From the NCBI RefSeq assembly GCF_000170895.1, contig NZ_ABCS01000103.1:1-34341 (forward strand): a stretch of DNA of 34,341 nucleotides, given 5' to 3'. This document shows, piece by piece, positions 1-9,700 of the stretch (positions are counted from its first letter, which is position 1; every line of letters starts with the position of its first letter). The position numbers and the translations under genes are program-made. The DNA comes from Plesiocystis pacifica SIR-1 (GTDB lineage Bacteria; Myxococcota_A; Polyangia; Nannocystales; Nannocystaceae). Under the pieces are notes generated by a model. It was not told the DNA's origin. It ran no database searches and saw only the letters and a list, made by a program, of their open reading frames with translations.

Positions 1-2
1 AA

Positions 3-3000
3 GCCGAAGTGGAAGCCCCCGAGGAGGCGCCCGCCGAGGAAGCGGCGGCCGAAGAAGCGCCCGCCGAAGAGGTGGCAGCCGAGGAGGCGCCCGCCGAGGA
101 CGCGGCGGCCGAGGAGGCGCCCGCCGAGGACGCTCCGGCCGAAGCAGCCGAGGAAGCCCCCGCGGAAGCGGCCGAAGAAGCGCCTGCCGAAGACGCTCCG
201 GCCGAGGAGGAGGCGCCCGCAGAGGCGGCCGAAGAGGCGCCCGCCGAGGAGCCCGAGGCCGACGAGGACGAGGACGAGGACGCGAGCGACGAGACCTACA
301 CCGACGAGCAACAGGCGCTCATCGACAAGGCCCGGGAGCTCGAGAAGAAGGGCGGCAAGCGTGCCATCGACGGCTGGCGTGCGGCCCACAACGCCATGCC
401 CGACAAGGTCATGCCGCGCGAGCGCCTCAAGGAGCTCTACGTCCAGAACAACAAGTGGAGCAACGTCGCCGATCTGTACAAGGAGCAGATCAAGCGGGCG
501 AAGAGCGACTCCAAGAAGATCGCCCTCAACTGGCAGCTGCTCGGGCTCTACCAAGAGCGCCTGCGCCAGCCGGGCCTGGTCGTCACGACCCTCTCGCAGC
601 TCGAGAAGCTCGTCGAGGCCCAGGGCGACACCGAGGAGCTGCTCAAGGTCGTCGAGGCCCAGCAGGCCCAGTTCGAGAAGATGAAGCGCTGGCCCGACCT
701 CATCAGTCGGATCCGCCGCCGCGCCGAGCTCTACGAGGACCCGGCCAAGAAGACCGAGCTCAACCTCGAGGCCGGCCGCCTGTTCCTGGACAAGTTCAAC
801 AACCAGGCCGAGGCGATCAAGAGCTTCGAGGCGGTGCTCGAGAGCGACGAGTACAACGCCGAGGCCCTCGAGAAGCTCAAGGGCCTGTACCAGCGCCGCC
901 GCGACTGGGAGAAGATGATCACGGTCCAGCAAAAGGAGCTGTCGCTGATCGAAGATCCGGTCGAGCGCCAGGCCCAGCTGCTGGAGGTCGCGCGCACGGC
1001 CGGCAAGAAGATCAAAAAGCCCGCGATCGCGATCCAGCTGTGGGGCGCGGTCGTCGAGGGCGACCCGACCAACGTCGAGGCCCTCGGGCACCTCGAGCAG
1101 ATGCAGGAGCGCGAGAAGGACTGGGACGCCCTGTCCAAGACCCTCGAGACCCTGTGCGAGGTCACCGACGACGAGAAGAAGAAGTCGCAGTACCTGGTCA
1201 AGCTCGGCCTGCTCTACGCCGACAAGCTCGACGACAACCCCTCGGCGATCCGCACCTGGGAGAAGCTCCACGAGCTCGACCCCAAGAACCGGCGGGCCGC
1301 GGACGCGCTCAAGAAGCTCTACCTCGCCGAGGGCGACATGGACTCCCTCGAGTCCTTCTACGCCAAGCAGGACAAGTGGTCCGAGTTCATCCGCGTGCTC
1401 GAGCGCGAGGCCGACTCGACCGAGGACAGCGAGCGCACGACCACGCTGACGCTCAAGATCGCCAACCTGTACAAGACGCAGATCGGCAAGCCCGATCGGG
1501 CGATCCGCTCGCTCGAGAAGGCCCTGGGCAAGGACGAGAACAACCTGACCATGGCCGAGGCGCTCCTCGAGCTCTACGAGGAGGCCGGGGACGAGCGCAA
1601 CATCTCCACGCCGCTGCAGATCAAGCTCTCGCACAACGAGGACCCAGACGAGCGCCAGGCCCTGCTCGCGCGCCTGGCCGACCTGGCCGAGCGCGTCCAC
1701 TCCGACCAGACCCAGGCCTTCCAGTACTGGAAGATGTCCGTGGACGAGGACCACACCCAGGCCGACTCCGCCGAGCACATGCGCCGCTTGGCCGAGGAGA
1801 CCAACCTGTGGGGTGAGCTGGTCGGCTCCTTCGAGCAGGCCTACGACAAGTACGGCCCCGACGTCGACAGCCTGCCCCTGCGGCTGACCGTCGCCGAGGT
1901 CTACGAAAAACGCCTCGCCGACCTCGAGAAGGCCCTCGAGGTCAACAAGCAGATCCTCGAGATCGACCCCGAGCAAGAGACCGCCCTGGCCTCGCTCGAG
2001 CGCCTGTACCTGGCGCTGGGCCGCGAGGAGGACCTGCTCAAGGTGCTCAGCACCCAGCTCGAGCTGGCCAGCGACGACGACGAGCGCCGGCAGATCCAAA
2101 GCCGCATCGGCTCGATCCACGAGCAGCTCGATCACCCCAAGGAGGCCGTGACGGCCTACACGGCGGTGCTCGACATGGGCGTCGAGGTGCCCTCGGCCCT
2201 GGCCGCCCTCGACCGCCTCTACGTCGGCCTCGAGAGCTGGGCCGAGCTGGCGGACATCTTGCGCCGCGAGCTGGCCGTGGTCGAGGAGCACGGCGAGGAG
2301 AGCGAGCCGGGCATGCAGCTGCCCGACCGCGCGACGATCCGCCACCGCCTCGGCGTGGTCCTCCAAGAGCACCTCGACGACGCCCCCGAGGCCGTCGAGC
2401 TGTTCCGCGAGGTCCTCGAGTACGACCCCGACCACGCCGACGCGCGCGAGCGCCTCGAGAGCTGGCTCGAGCACGAGGACCTCAAGGTCACCGTGGCCAC
2501 GATCCTGCGCAGCGTCTACCACCGCCGCGAGGAGTGGCCGCAGCTCGTCCGCGTGCTCGAGATCCTCGCCGAGGCCGAGGAGGTCACCCCCGACCGCGTG
2601 GTCCTGCTGCTCAAGATCGGTGAGATCCAGGCGCAGCAGCTGGGCGACAGCGCGGCCGCGTTCGAGGCCTACGCCCGCGGCTTCAAGGAGGACGCCGAGG
2701 ACGAGACGGCCCAGGCCGCGCTCGAGCAGCTCGCCGGCCTCGACGATCGCTGGGAGGCCTTCGCCGAGCTCTACGAGGGCGCGGTCGCCAAGGACCTGCC
2801 CAGCGAGCTGATGAAGCAGCTGCTCCACAAGCTCGCCTGGGTCTACGACACCCAGCTGAGCCAGGCCGACAAGGCCGTGGGCTGCTACCAGCGCGCCGTC
2901 GACATCGATCCGGAGAACCGCGAGGCCCTCGACGCCCTCGAGGAGCTGTTCCAGCGCGCCGAGGCGTGGGCCGAGCTGCTCGAGGTCTACCGCCGCAAGG

Positions 3001-3098
3001 TCGAGTCGAGGACGAGCCCGAGCTGCGTCAGAGCCTGCGCTTCAAGATCGCCTACCTGCAGGAGGAGATGCTCCAGCAAAACGACGAGGCGATCTTGA
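3..3098 (+). CDS. Giant TPR protein, N-terminal fragment (5' partial, frameshifted at 3' end)
   Basis: This is the first of three reading-frame fragments of one very large tetratricopeptide-repeat gene. The frame is open to the left window edge, so the start lies outside; the GTG at 9 sits inside the repeat and is probably not the start. Roughly the first 95 residues are low-complexity Ala/Pro/Glu repeats ending in an Asp/Glu run. From about residue 100 the protein is regular helical repeats of TPR type, with recurring patterns such as AL.RLY....RW.EL and VLE.DP..A.AL. The frame is lost at about 3007, where GAGTCGAGG stands for an expected GAGTCCGAGG. The repeat pattern continues in the other frame from 3008, so the last 30 codons here are out-of-frame noise. 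TPR arrays are protein-binding scaffolds; no catalytic motif is visible. Confidence 0.85.
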   Translation, partial: AEVEAPEEAPAEEAAAEEAPAEEVAAEEAPAEDAAAEEAPAEDAPAEAAEEAPAEAAEEAPAEDAPAEEEAPAEAAEEAPAEEPEADEDEDEDASDETYTDEQQALIDKARELEKKGGKRAIDGWRAAHNAMPDKVMPRERLKELYVQNNKWSNVADLYKEQIKRAKSDSKKIALNWQLLGLYQERLRQPGLVVTTLSQLEKLVEAQGDTEELLKVVEAQQAQFEKMKRWPDLISRIRRRAELYEDPAKKTELNLEAGRLFLDKFNNQAEAIKSFEAVLESDEYNAEALEKLKGLYQRRRDWEKMITVQQKELSLIEDPVERQAQLLEVARTAGKKIKKPAIAIQLWGAVVEGDPTNVEALGHLEQMQEREKDWDALSKTLETLCEVTDDEKKKSQYLVKLGLLYADKLDDNPSAIRTWEKLHELDPKNRRAADALKKLYLAEGDMDSLESFYAKQDKWSEFIRVLEREADSTEDSERTTTLTLKIANLYKTQIGKPDRAIRSLEKALGKDENNLTMAEALLELYEEAGDERNISTPLQIKLSHNEDPDERQALLARLADLAERVHSDQTQAFQYWKMSVDEDHTQADSAEHMRRLAEETNLWGELVGSFEQAYDKYGPDVDSLPLRLTVAEVYEKRLADLEKALEVNKQILEIDPEQETALASLERLYLALGREEDLLKVLSTQLELASDDDERRQIQSRIGSIHEQLDHPKEAVTAYTAVLDMGVEVPSALAALDRLYVGLESWAELADILRRELAVVEEHGEESEPGMQLPDRATIRHRLGVVLQEHLDDAPEAVELFREVLEYDPDHADARERLESWLEHEDLKVTVATILRSVYHRREEWPQLVRVLEILAEAEEVTPDRVVLLLKIGEIQAQQLGDSAAAFEAYARGFKEDAEDETAQAALEQLAGLDDRWEAFAELYEGAVAKDLPSELMKQLLHKLAWVYDTQLSQADKAVGCYQRAVDIDPENREALDALEELFQRAEAWAELLEVYRRKVESRTSPSCVRACASRSPTCRRRCSSKTTRRS
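3005..3010 (+). other. Frameshift site 1 in the TPR gene
   Basis: Upstream codons read V-E in the first frame. Downstream codons read E-D-E-P-E-L in the second frame. One extra C in the TCG at 3006-3008 joins the two frames as V-E-S-E-D-E-P without disturbing the repeat pattern. The lost base falls in a two-base C run, which fits under-calling or a natural point deletion. Confidence 0.75.
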
Positions 3099-6000
3099 CC
3101 TACAACGAGATCCTCGCCGACGACGACACCAACATGCAGGCCATCACGGCCCTCGACAAGCTCTACCAGGTCCAGGAGAACTGGGCCGACCTTGCCGAGA
3201 TCCTCGATCGTCAGCTCGCCCTCGCCGGCGACCCCGACGACATGATCACCCTGAGCCTGCGCCTGGGCGCGGTGCGCCTGCAGAAGCTCAACCAGGCCGG
3301 CCTCGCCGTCGAGATCTACCGCCGGGTGTTCGACTACGACCCGGGCAACGAGGACGCGCTCGCGGCCCTCGAGACCCTGCTCGACAACGAGGAGCAGCAG
3401 CTCACCGTCGCCAAGATCCTCGAGCCCATCTACCGCACGACCAACGAGTGGTCGAAGCTGATCCTGGCCTACGAGATCATGGTCGCGCGCTCGCTCGACC
3501 CGGCCGAGCGCATCGGCCTGCTCCACCAGATCGGCGAGCTCTACGAGATCGCCGGCGAGCAGCCCGACAAGGCCTTCGAGGCCATCGGCCGCGCCCTCAA
3601 CGAGGACCCGGCCAACGAGGACACCCAGCACCGCCTGGACTCCCTGGCCAACCAGATGGGCACCTACGCCGAGCTCGTCGCCCTCTACGAGGGGGCCATC
3701 GAGGACGTCGTCGATGACCAGCTGAGCATCCAGATCCTCGACAAGGTCGCCAAGATCTACGAGACGGTGCTCGACGACGCGGCCCAGGCCGCGGCGAGCT
3801 ACAACAAGATCCTCGAGATTGATCCCGGCAACTTCGCGGCCATCGACGCGCTGATCGAGGTCCACCGCCGGACGAACAACTTCGAGGCGCTGGTCGGCGC
3901 GGTCACCCGCAAGGCCGAGATGGTCGACGAGCCCGAGGACCGCAAGGCCTTGCTGCTCTACGCCGCCGACGTCCGCGAGACCATGATGGAGGACGCCGAG
4001 GGGGCCATCGAGCTCTACCAGCAGGTCCTCGCCCTCGACGACGCCGACGCCCGGGCCCTCGACGCCCTCGAGAAGCTCTACCTGGGCCTCGAGAACTGGG
4101 AGGCCCTGCGCGACGTCTACCAGCGCAAGACCGAGCTGGCCGAGACCCCGGAGGACCGCCGCGCGGCGCTCCACGTCCTCGGCCAGGTCCACGACCGCGA
4201 GCTCGGCGACGTCGAGCGGGCGATCGACACCTACCAGGCCATCCTCGACATCGACCCGATGGACTACGTGGCGATCCAGGCCCTGGATCGTCTGTTCGGC
4301 CAGGCCGAGCGCTGGCACGAGCAGCTGCAGATCCTCGAGCAGGCCGTCGAGGTCGCGGACCGCCACGAGGAGCAGACGGCCCTGCGTCACCGCATCGGCG
4401 CGCTGTGGGAGGGCCAGCTGGCCGACCCCGTGCGCGCGGTCGAGTCCTACCGCGAGGTCCTGGCCCACGACCCGAGCCACGAGCCGACCATCGAGGCCCT
4501 GGACCGCATCGCCCACGGCGACACCCAGCCGATGATGGCCGCCGAGGTGCTCGAGCCCTTCTACGAGCAGCTCGCCGAGTGGGAGAAGCTCATCGACCTC
4601 TACGAGGTCATGGTCGAGCACACCGAGGACCCGATCGCCAAGATCGAGCGCCTGCACAAGATCGCCGACACCTACGAGCGCCAGCTCCAGGAGTTCGACA
4701 AGGGCTTCGACACCTACGCCCGCGCCCTGGCCATCGACCAGGAGGACGAGACCACCGTCGACCAGATGACCCGCCTGGCCGAGGTCACCGGGGACTGGGA
4801 GAAGTACGCCCGGATCCTCGACGAGCAGGCCGAGAACATCATGGACCCGATGGTCAAGGCCAAGATGCTCAAGCGCGTCGCGGCGGTGCAGCTCAACCAG
4901 CTGTCCAACGTCGAGAGCGCCATCGAGCACTACCGGGCCGTGCTCAACGAGGACCCGGAGGACGGCGAGGCCATCGAGGCCCTCGACGCCATCTTCAGCC
5001 ACCTCGAGCGGTGGAGCGACCTGGTCGAGAACCTCCAGCGGCAGATCACGATCACCGACAACGAGGACGACGCCATCGCGCTCCAGTACCGCATGGGCCA
5101 GACCCTGCAGATCAACATGAACGATCTGCCCCGGGCCATCGAGGCCTACCGCGAGATCCTCAACACCTCGCAGGAGCACACCCCGAGCCAGCAGGCCCTC
5201 GAGTTCATCTTCTACGAGGGCGAGCATCAGCACGAGATCGCCGAGATCCTCGAGCCCATCTACTACGCCGCCGAGCGCTGGGAGCCTCTGGTCAAGCTCG
5301 GGGAGGCGCGGCTCGAGTCCATCGAGGAGGCCTCGGATCGCTTCACCGTGATCCAGAGCGTGGCGGAGATCTGCGAGGGCAACCTCGGCGACATCGGTCA
5401 GGCCTACCTGTGGTGGCTGCGCGCCTACATGGACGACCCGACCAGCGTGCAGATCACCGATGAGATCGAGCGCCTGGCGGAGGCGACCCAGGAGTGGGGC
5501 GCCCTCGTCGACGTCGGCGATCAGATCCTCCAGGCCGAGGACAGCGTGTCCCCGGAGGTTCGCCAGCAGGTCCTGGCCCGCAGCGCGCGGGTCCTCGACG
5601 AGAAGCTGCGCGACTACGGCCGGGCCATCGACTACTACCGCGCGGTGCTCGAGCTCGACGGCGAGAACGTCGTCGCGCTCGCGGCCCTCGACCGCATCTA
5701 CGACGGCGCGTCCATGCACGTCGAGCTGGCCGAGATCCTCCAGCGCCGCATCGGCGTCGAGATGGACTCCGACCTGCTCGTCGAGCTCGAGCTGCGCCTG
5801 GCGCAGACCTACGAGTCCTACCTGGGCAACCTCGAGCAGGCCATCGCGGCCTACACCCGGGTGCTCGACAACGCGCCGGACAACGCCCAGGCCCTCGGCC
5901 GCCTCGAGGCCCTGTACCTGAGCCAGCACCGCTGGTCGGATCTCTACGACAACTACCAAAAGATGGTGGACGTCGCGAACACCGACGACGACATGGCCGG

Positions 6001-6664
6001 CTGCTACCAGCGCATGGCCAAGCTGGCCTCCGACGCCCTCGACCGTCCCCTGGACGCCGTCGACCTGTGGGGCCGGGTGCTCGATCTACGCGGCGAGGAC
6101 CCCCTCGCGCTGAGCGAGCTCGCGGGCCTGCACGAGGGCGCCGAGCGCTGGGACGAGCTGGTCGAGATTCTCGAGCGAATGGTCTACGTGCTCGAGGATC
6201 CCACCGAGCGCGTCGACGCCTACCAGCGCCTGGGTCGGACCTACGGCGAGAAGCTCGAGCGCGATCGCCAGGCCCTCGACGCCTGGATCAACGCCCTCGA
6301 CATCGACCCGGAGAACCTCGAGACCCTCGAGACCCTCAAGCGTCTGTACGAGGAGAGCCAGGCCTGGGTCGAGCTGATCGACATCCTCGGCCGCATGGTC
6401 CAGCTGCCCCAGGGCGTGCTCCTCGCCGAGCGCCTGCGCGACCTGTGGGCGCAGATCGGTAGCATCCAGGGCGAGTACCTGATGGCCACCGACGACGCGA
6501 TCGCGGCGTGGCTGCAGGTCCTGGCCATCGCGGCGGGCGACATGGAGGCCCTCGCGGCCCTCGAGGAGCTCTACACGCAGGAGGCGCGCTGGGAGGAGGC
6601 CATCCAGGTCCTCGAGCGCAAGGCCAGCGTGGTCGAGGACGAGGAGGCAAGATCGACGTCCTGA
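3008..6664 (+). CDS. Giant TPR protein, middle fragment (frameshifted at both ends)
   Basis: This continues the same TPR gene in the next frame. An open frame reaches back to a GTG at 2966, but 2966-3007 is only an out-of-frame copy of the previous fragment's coding, so the meaningful part begins near 3008. The protein is almost entirely repeating modules of about 105-110 residues. Each contains an A..YR.VLE.DP motif, an AL.ALDR.Y....RW.EL motif and a hydrophilic helix, as expected for stacked TPR/HAT-like helical pairs. No signal peptide, membrane segment or enzyme motif is seen. The frame ends at an opal codon at 6662-6664 created by a missing base in the GCAAGATC segment at 6647-6654. Restoring that base reads on through the same repeat pattern. 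Confidence 0.85.
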   Translation, partial: EDEPELRQSLRFKIAYLQEEMLQQNDEAILTYNEILADDDTNMQAITALDKLYQVQENWADLAEILDRQLALAGDPDDMITLSLRLGAVRLQKLNQAGLAVEIYRRVFDYDPGNEDALAALETLLDNEEQQLTVAKILEPIYRTTNEWSKLILAYEIMVARSLDPAERIGLLHQIGELYEIAGEQPDKAFEAIGRALNEDPANEDTQHRLDSLANQMGTYAELVALYEGAIEDVVDDQLSIQILDKVAKIYETVLDDAAQAAASYNKILEIDPGNFAAIDALIEVHRRTNNFEALVGAVTRKAEMVDEPEDRKALLLYAADVRETMMEDAEGAIELYQQVLALDDADARALDALEKLYLGLENWEALRDVYQRKTELAETPEDRRAALHVLGQVHDRELGDVERAIDTYQAILDIDPMDYVAIQALDRLFGQAERWHEQLQILEQAVEVADRHEEQTALRHRIGALWEGQLADPVRAVESYREVLAHDPSHEPTIEALDRIAHGDTQPMMAAEVLEPFYEQLAEWEKLIDLYEVMVEHTEDPIAKIERLHKIADTYERQLQEFDKGFDTYARALAIDQEDETTVDQMTRLAEVTGDWEKYARILDEQAENIMDPMVKAKMLKRVAAVQLNQLSNVESAIEHYRAVLNEDPEDGEAIEALDAIFSHLERWSDLVENLQRQITITDNEDDAIALQYRMGQTLQINMNDLPRAIEAYREILNTSQEHTPSQQALEFIFYEGEHQHEIAEILEPIYYAAERWEPLVKLGEARLESIEEASDRFTVIQSVAEICEGNLGDIGQAYLWWLRAYMDDPTSVQITDEIERLAEATQEWGALVDVGDQILQAEDSVSPEVRQQVLARSARVLDEKLRDYGRAIDYYRAVLELDGENVVALAALDRIYDGASMHVELAEILQRRIGVEMDSDLLVELELRLAQTYESYLGNLEQAIAAYTRVLDNAPDNAQALGRLEALYLSQHRWSDLYDNYQKMVDVANTDDDMAGCYQRMAKLASDALDRPLDAVDLWGRVLDLRGEDPLALSELAGLHEGAERWDELVEILERMVYVLEDPTERVDAYQRLGRTYGEKLERDRQALDAWINALDIDPENLETLETLKRLYEESQAWVELIDILGRMVQLPQGVLLAERLRDLWAQIGSIQGEYLMATDDAIAAWLQVLAIAAGDMEALAALEELYTQEARWEEAIQVLERKASVVEDEEARSTS

Positions 6665-6746
6665 TGCAGTCGCGACCATCTACGAGAGAACCTCGAGAAC
6701 AAGATGCAGCCAGCGGGCCTACATCGAGATCCTCGATCTGCGCCCG
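6647..6746 (+). other. Cluster of six apparent single-base deletions in the TPR gene
   Basis: A clean TPR reading across this stretch needs one base restored at each of six places. These are A near 6650, C near 6671, G near 6686, G near 6703, G near 6717 and C near 6745. Every one lies in a short run of identical bases. The restored reading gives a normal helix (KIDVLMQSATIYEENLENK) and then DAASGAYIEILDLRPGHPP. Six losses sum to two codons, which explains why the frames before 6664 and after 6746 are the same. The density argues for a local sequence-quality fault over gene decay, but the sequence alone cannot decide. Confidence 0.8.
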
Positions 6747-9700
6747 GCCACCCGCCGGCCGCGGACGCCCTCGACGCGATCTACCGCGAGACCGAGCAGT
6801 GGGACGCCCTCGGCGAGCTGCTGATCACCCGCGCGGAGGTCACCGAGGACGAGGCCGTCGACGAGAAGGTCATGTACCTCCAGCAGGCCGCCAAGGTGAA
6901 CGAGGAGCAGCAGGGCGACCTCGACAGCGCCTTCGCCATCCTCCAGGTCGCGTTCAACGTCGACTACTCCAACGAGGACACCTCGCGGGAGCTCGAGCGC
7001 ATCGCGACCATCGGCAACAAGTGGGGCGAGCTGCTCAACGAGTACAACTCGATCGTCAACGAGATCGAGGATCCCCTCGAGCGCTGCGAGCTGTGGGTCA
7101 AGATCGGCCGCTGGTACGGCGAGCACCTCGACCGCCCGGACTACGGCATCCAGTCGCTGCACAAGGCCCTGGAGCTGAACCCCGAGAGCGTCAACGCGCT
7201 GCGCGAGCTGTCGAACTTCTACCGCCGCGCCGGCCAGTCCGCCGAGCTCGCCGAGACCCTGGCCCGCATCGTGCCCCTCGAGCAGGAGCCCGAGGTCCAG
7301 GCCTCGACCCTGCTCGACCTGGCCCAGGTCCAGGAGACCGGCCTGGGTGACCTGCCCGCGGCCATCGAGAGCTACCGTCGGGTGCTCGAGATCGACAGCG
7401 AGAGCACCACCGCCCTCGACTCCCTCGCGCGCCTGCACGAGGCCCAGGGCCAGTGGAACGAGCTGGTCGCCGTCCTCGATCGTCGCGCGATGATCATGGA
7501 CGACCCGGACGAGATCCTCGTCATCCGCAAGCGCATCGGCTCGGTCCAGGAGGTCAACCTCCAGGACGCCGTCGCGGCCATCGAGACCTTCAAGGACATC
7601 ACGGCCACCGACGCGACCGACCGCGAGGCGCTCCAGGCCCTCGAGCGCCTGTACATGGCGCAGGGCAACATCGACGAGTACCTCGAGACCCTCGAGGCCG
7701 AGCTCGACGCGACCGCCGACGTCGACGAGCAGATCGCCATCTACGACAAGATGGCCGTCGCCCTCGTCGAGCACGCGGACGACAAGGAGCGCGCCGCCGA
7801 CGTGCTCGAGAAGATCCTCGAGCTCGACTACACCCGCGACGAGACCTACCGGAAGCTCGAGGAGATCTACTTCACCCTCGAGCGGTGGACGGAGCTGGTC
7901 GAGGCCTACCGCAACCACGTCGAGGCCATCGAGGACGTCCCGACCAAGATCGCCCTGCTTTTGGCGATGGGCGAGGTGTTCGAGAAGCAGGTCGAGGACG
8001 TCGACCGGAGCATCGAGTGCTACCGCGAGATCCTCGAGCTCGATCCCAACCACTTCGACGCCGCCAACACCCTCAGCCGCCTGCAGGAGGCCATCGAGGA
8101 CTGGCCCAGCGCCGTCGAGACCATGGATCGCCTGGTCGGGCTCAACGACGACCCGCAGGCCCGCCTCGAGCTGCTCACCCGCATGGGTCGGGTGTTCTTC
8201 CAGAAGCTCGACGACCAGCCCGAGGCCGAGCGTCGCCTCAACGACGCCCTGACCCTCGACCCGGGCCACGTGCCCGCGCTGATCATCCTCGCGGAGATCT
8301 ACAAGTCCCGCGGTGACTGGCTCAAGGCCGCGCGCACGCTGCAGTCGGCGTCCGACTACTCGAACAACAACTTCGAGAAGACCAACCTCGCGGCCGAGGC
8401 CGGCTTCATCTTCCTCGAGGAGCTCGAGGACGAGGGCAGCGCGACCGGGCTGTTCAGCACGGCGATCGCCATCGACCCCGAGCACGTCCGCGTGGGCAAG
8501 GTGCTCTCGCGCGTCTACTTCGAGGGCGAGAACTACGAGGCCGCCGACCCGATCTTCGACATGCTCTCGCGCAAGTCGGATCAGCTCGAGCTCGACGACG
8601 AGGAGCTCCGGGAGCTCTACCTGAACGCGGCCAAGACCGCGCGCCAGCTCAAGCTCGGGGAGAAGGCGCTCAAGCGCTACAAGTCGGCCTACGACATCGA
8701 CTCGACCAACCACGAGGTGCTCACGGGCATGGCCGACCTGCTGTTCGAGCAGGAGAACTGGGACCGGGCCTTCAAGCTCTACCAGACCATCCTCGTCCAG
8801 CACCGCGACAGCCAGAGCGACGACGACACCGTGCTCGTCTACTACCGCCTGGGCACGGTCAAGCGCCGCCAAAACGAGCCCCGCAAGGCGCTCAACTACA
8901 TGGAGAAGGCCCTCGAGGTCCAGCCCTTCAACCGGCAGGTGCTCGAGGCGGTCATCGAGCTGCAGTCCGCGGCCAACGACTGGGAGGGCGTGATCCAGGC
9001 CAAGCGGGCCCTGGTCGACGTCGTCGAGTCGGACGACGAGCGCTTCGATCTCTACAAGGAGATCGGCGAGCTCTACACCGAGAAGCTCGACAACAAGACC
9101 AAGGCGGGCGAGGCCTACATGCAGGCCCTCGACCTGCGGCCCACGGACTTCCCGATGCTGCACACCCTCTTGGGCCTGTACCAAGAGACCAAGCAGTGGG
9201 ACGAGCTGATCAGCATCATCGACCGCATCGTCGAGATCGAGGACAACGGCCTGCGTCGGAGCCGCTACAACTACTCGGCCGCGGTCGTGTTGCGCGACAA
9301 CCTCCAGGCCCAGGACGAGGCGATCGATCGCTTCAACATGGTCCTCGACGACGACCCGAAGTACCTCAAGGCCTTCCAGGCCATCGACGCCCTGGTCACC
9401 AAGACCAAGGACTGGAAGTCGCTCGAGCGCTCCTACCGCAAGATGATCAAGCGCCTGCCGGCCACCGGCGAGGAGGAGCTGGCGCTCGCGCTGTGGAGCA
9501 ACCTCGGCGAGATCTACCGGACCCGACTGAACAACTTCCAGTCGGCCGCGGAGGTCTACAACATCGTCGCCACGCAGTTCGACCCGAACAACCCCAAGTG
9601 GCAGATCGTCCTCGCGGAGCTCTACGAGCGCCTGCTCGATCAGAACCCCACCGAGTTCGCGCCCAAGGCGGTCGCGGCTCACCAGGCCCTGATCGCCCAG

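Noticed and set aside
2987..5959. 990-codon antisense open frame opposite the TPR gene
   Set aside because: Its product is Val/Leu/Gly/Asp-rich with no motif, and it mirrors the repeat period of the plus-strand TPR modules. Long antisense frames are expected opposite genes with very high third-position GC.
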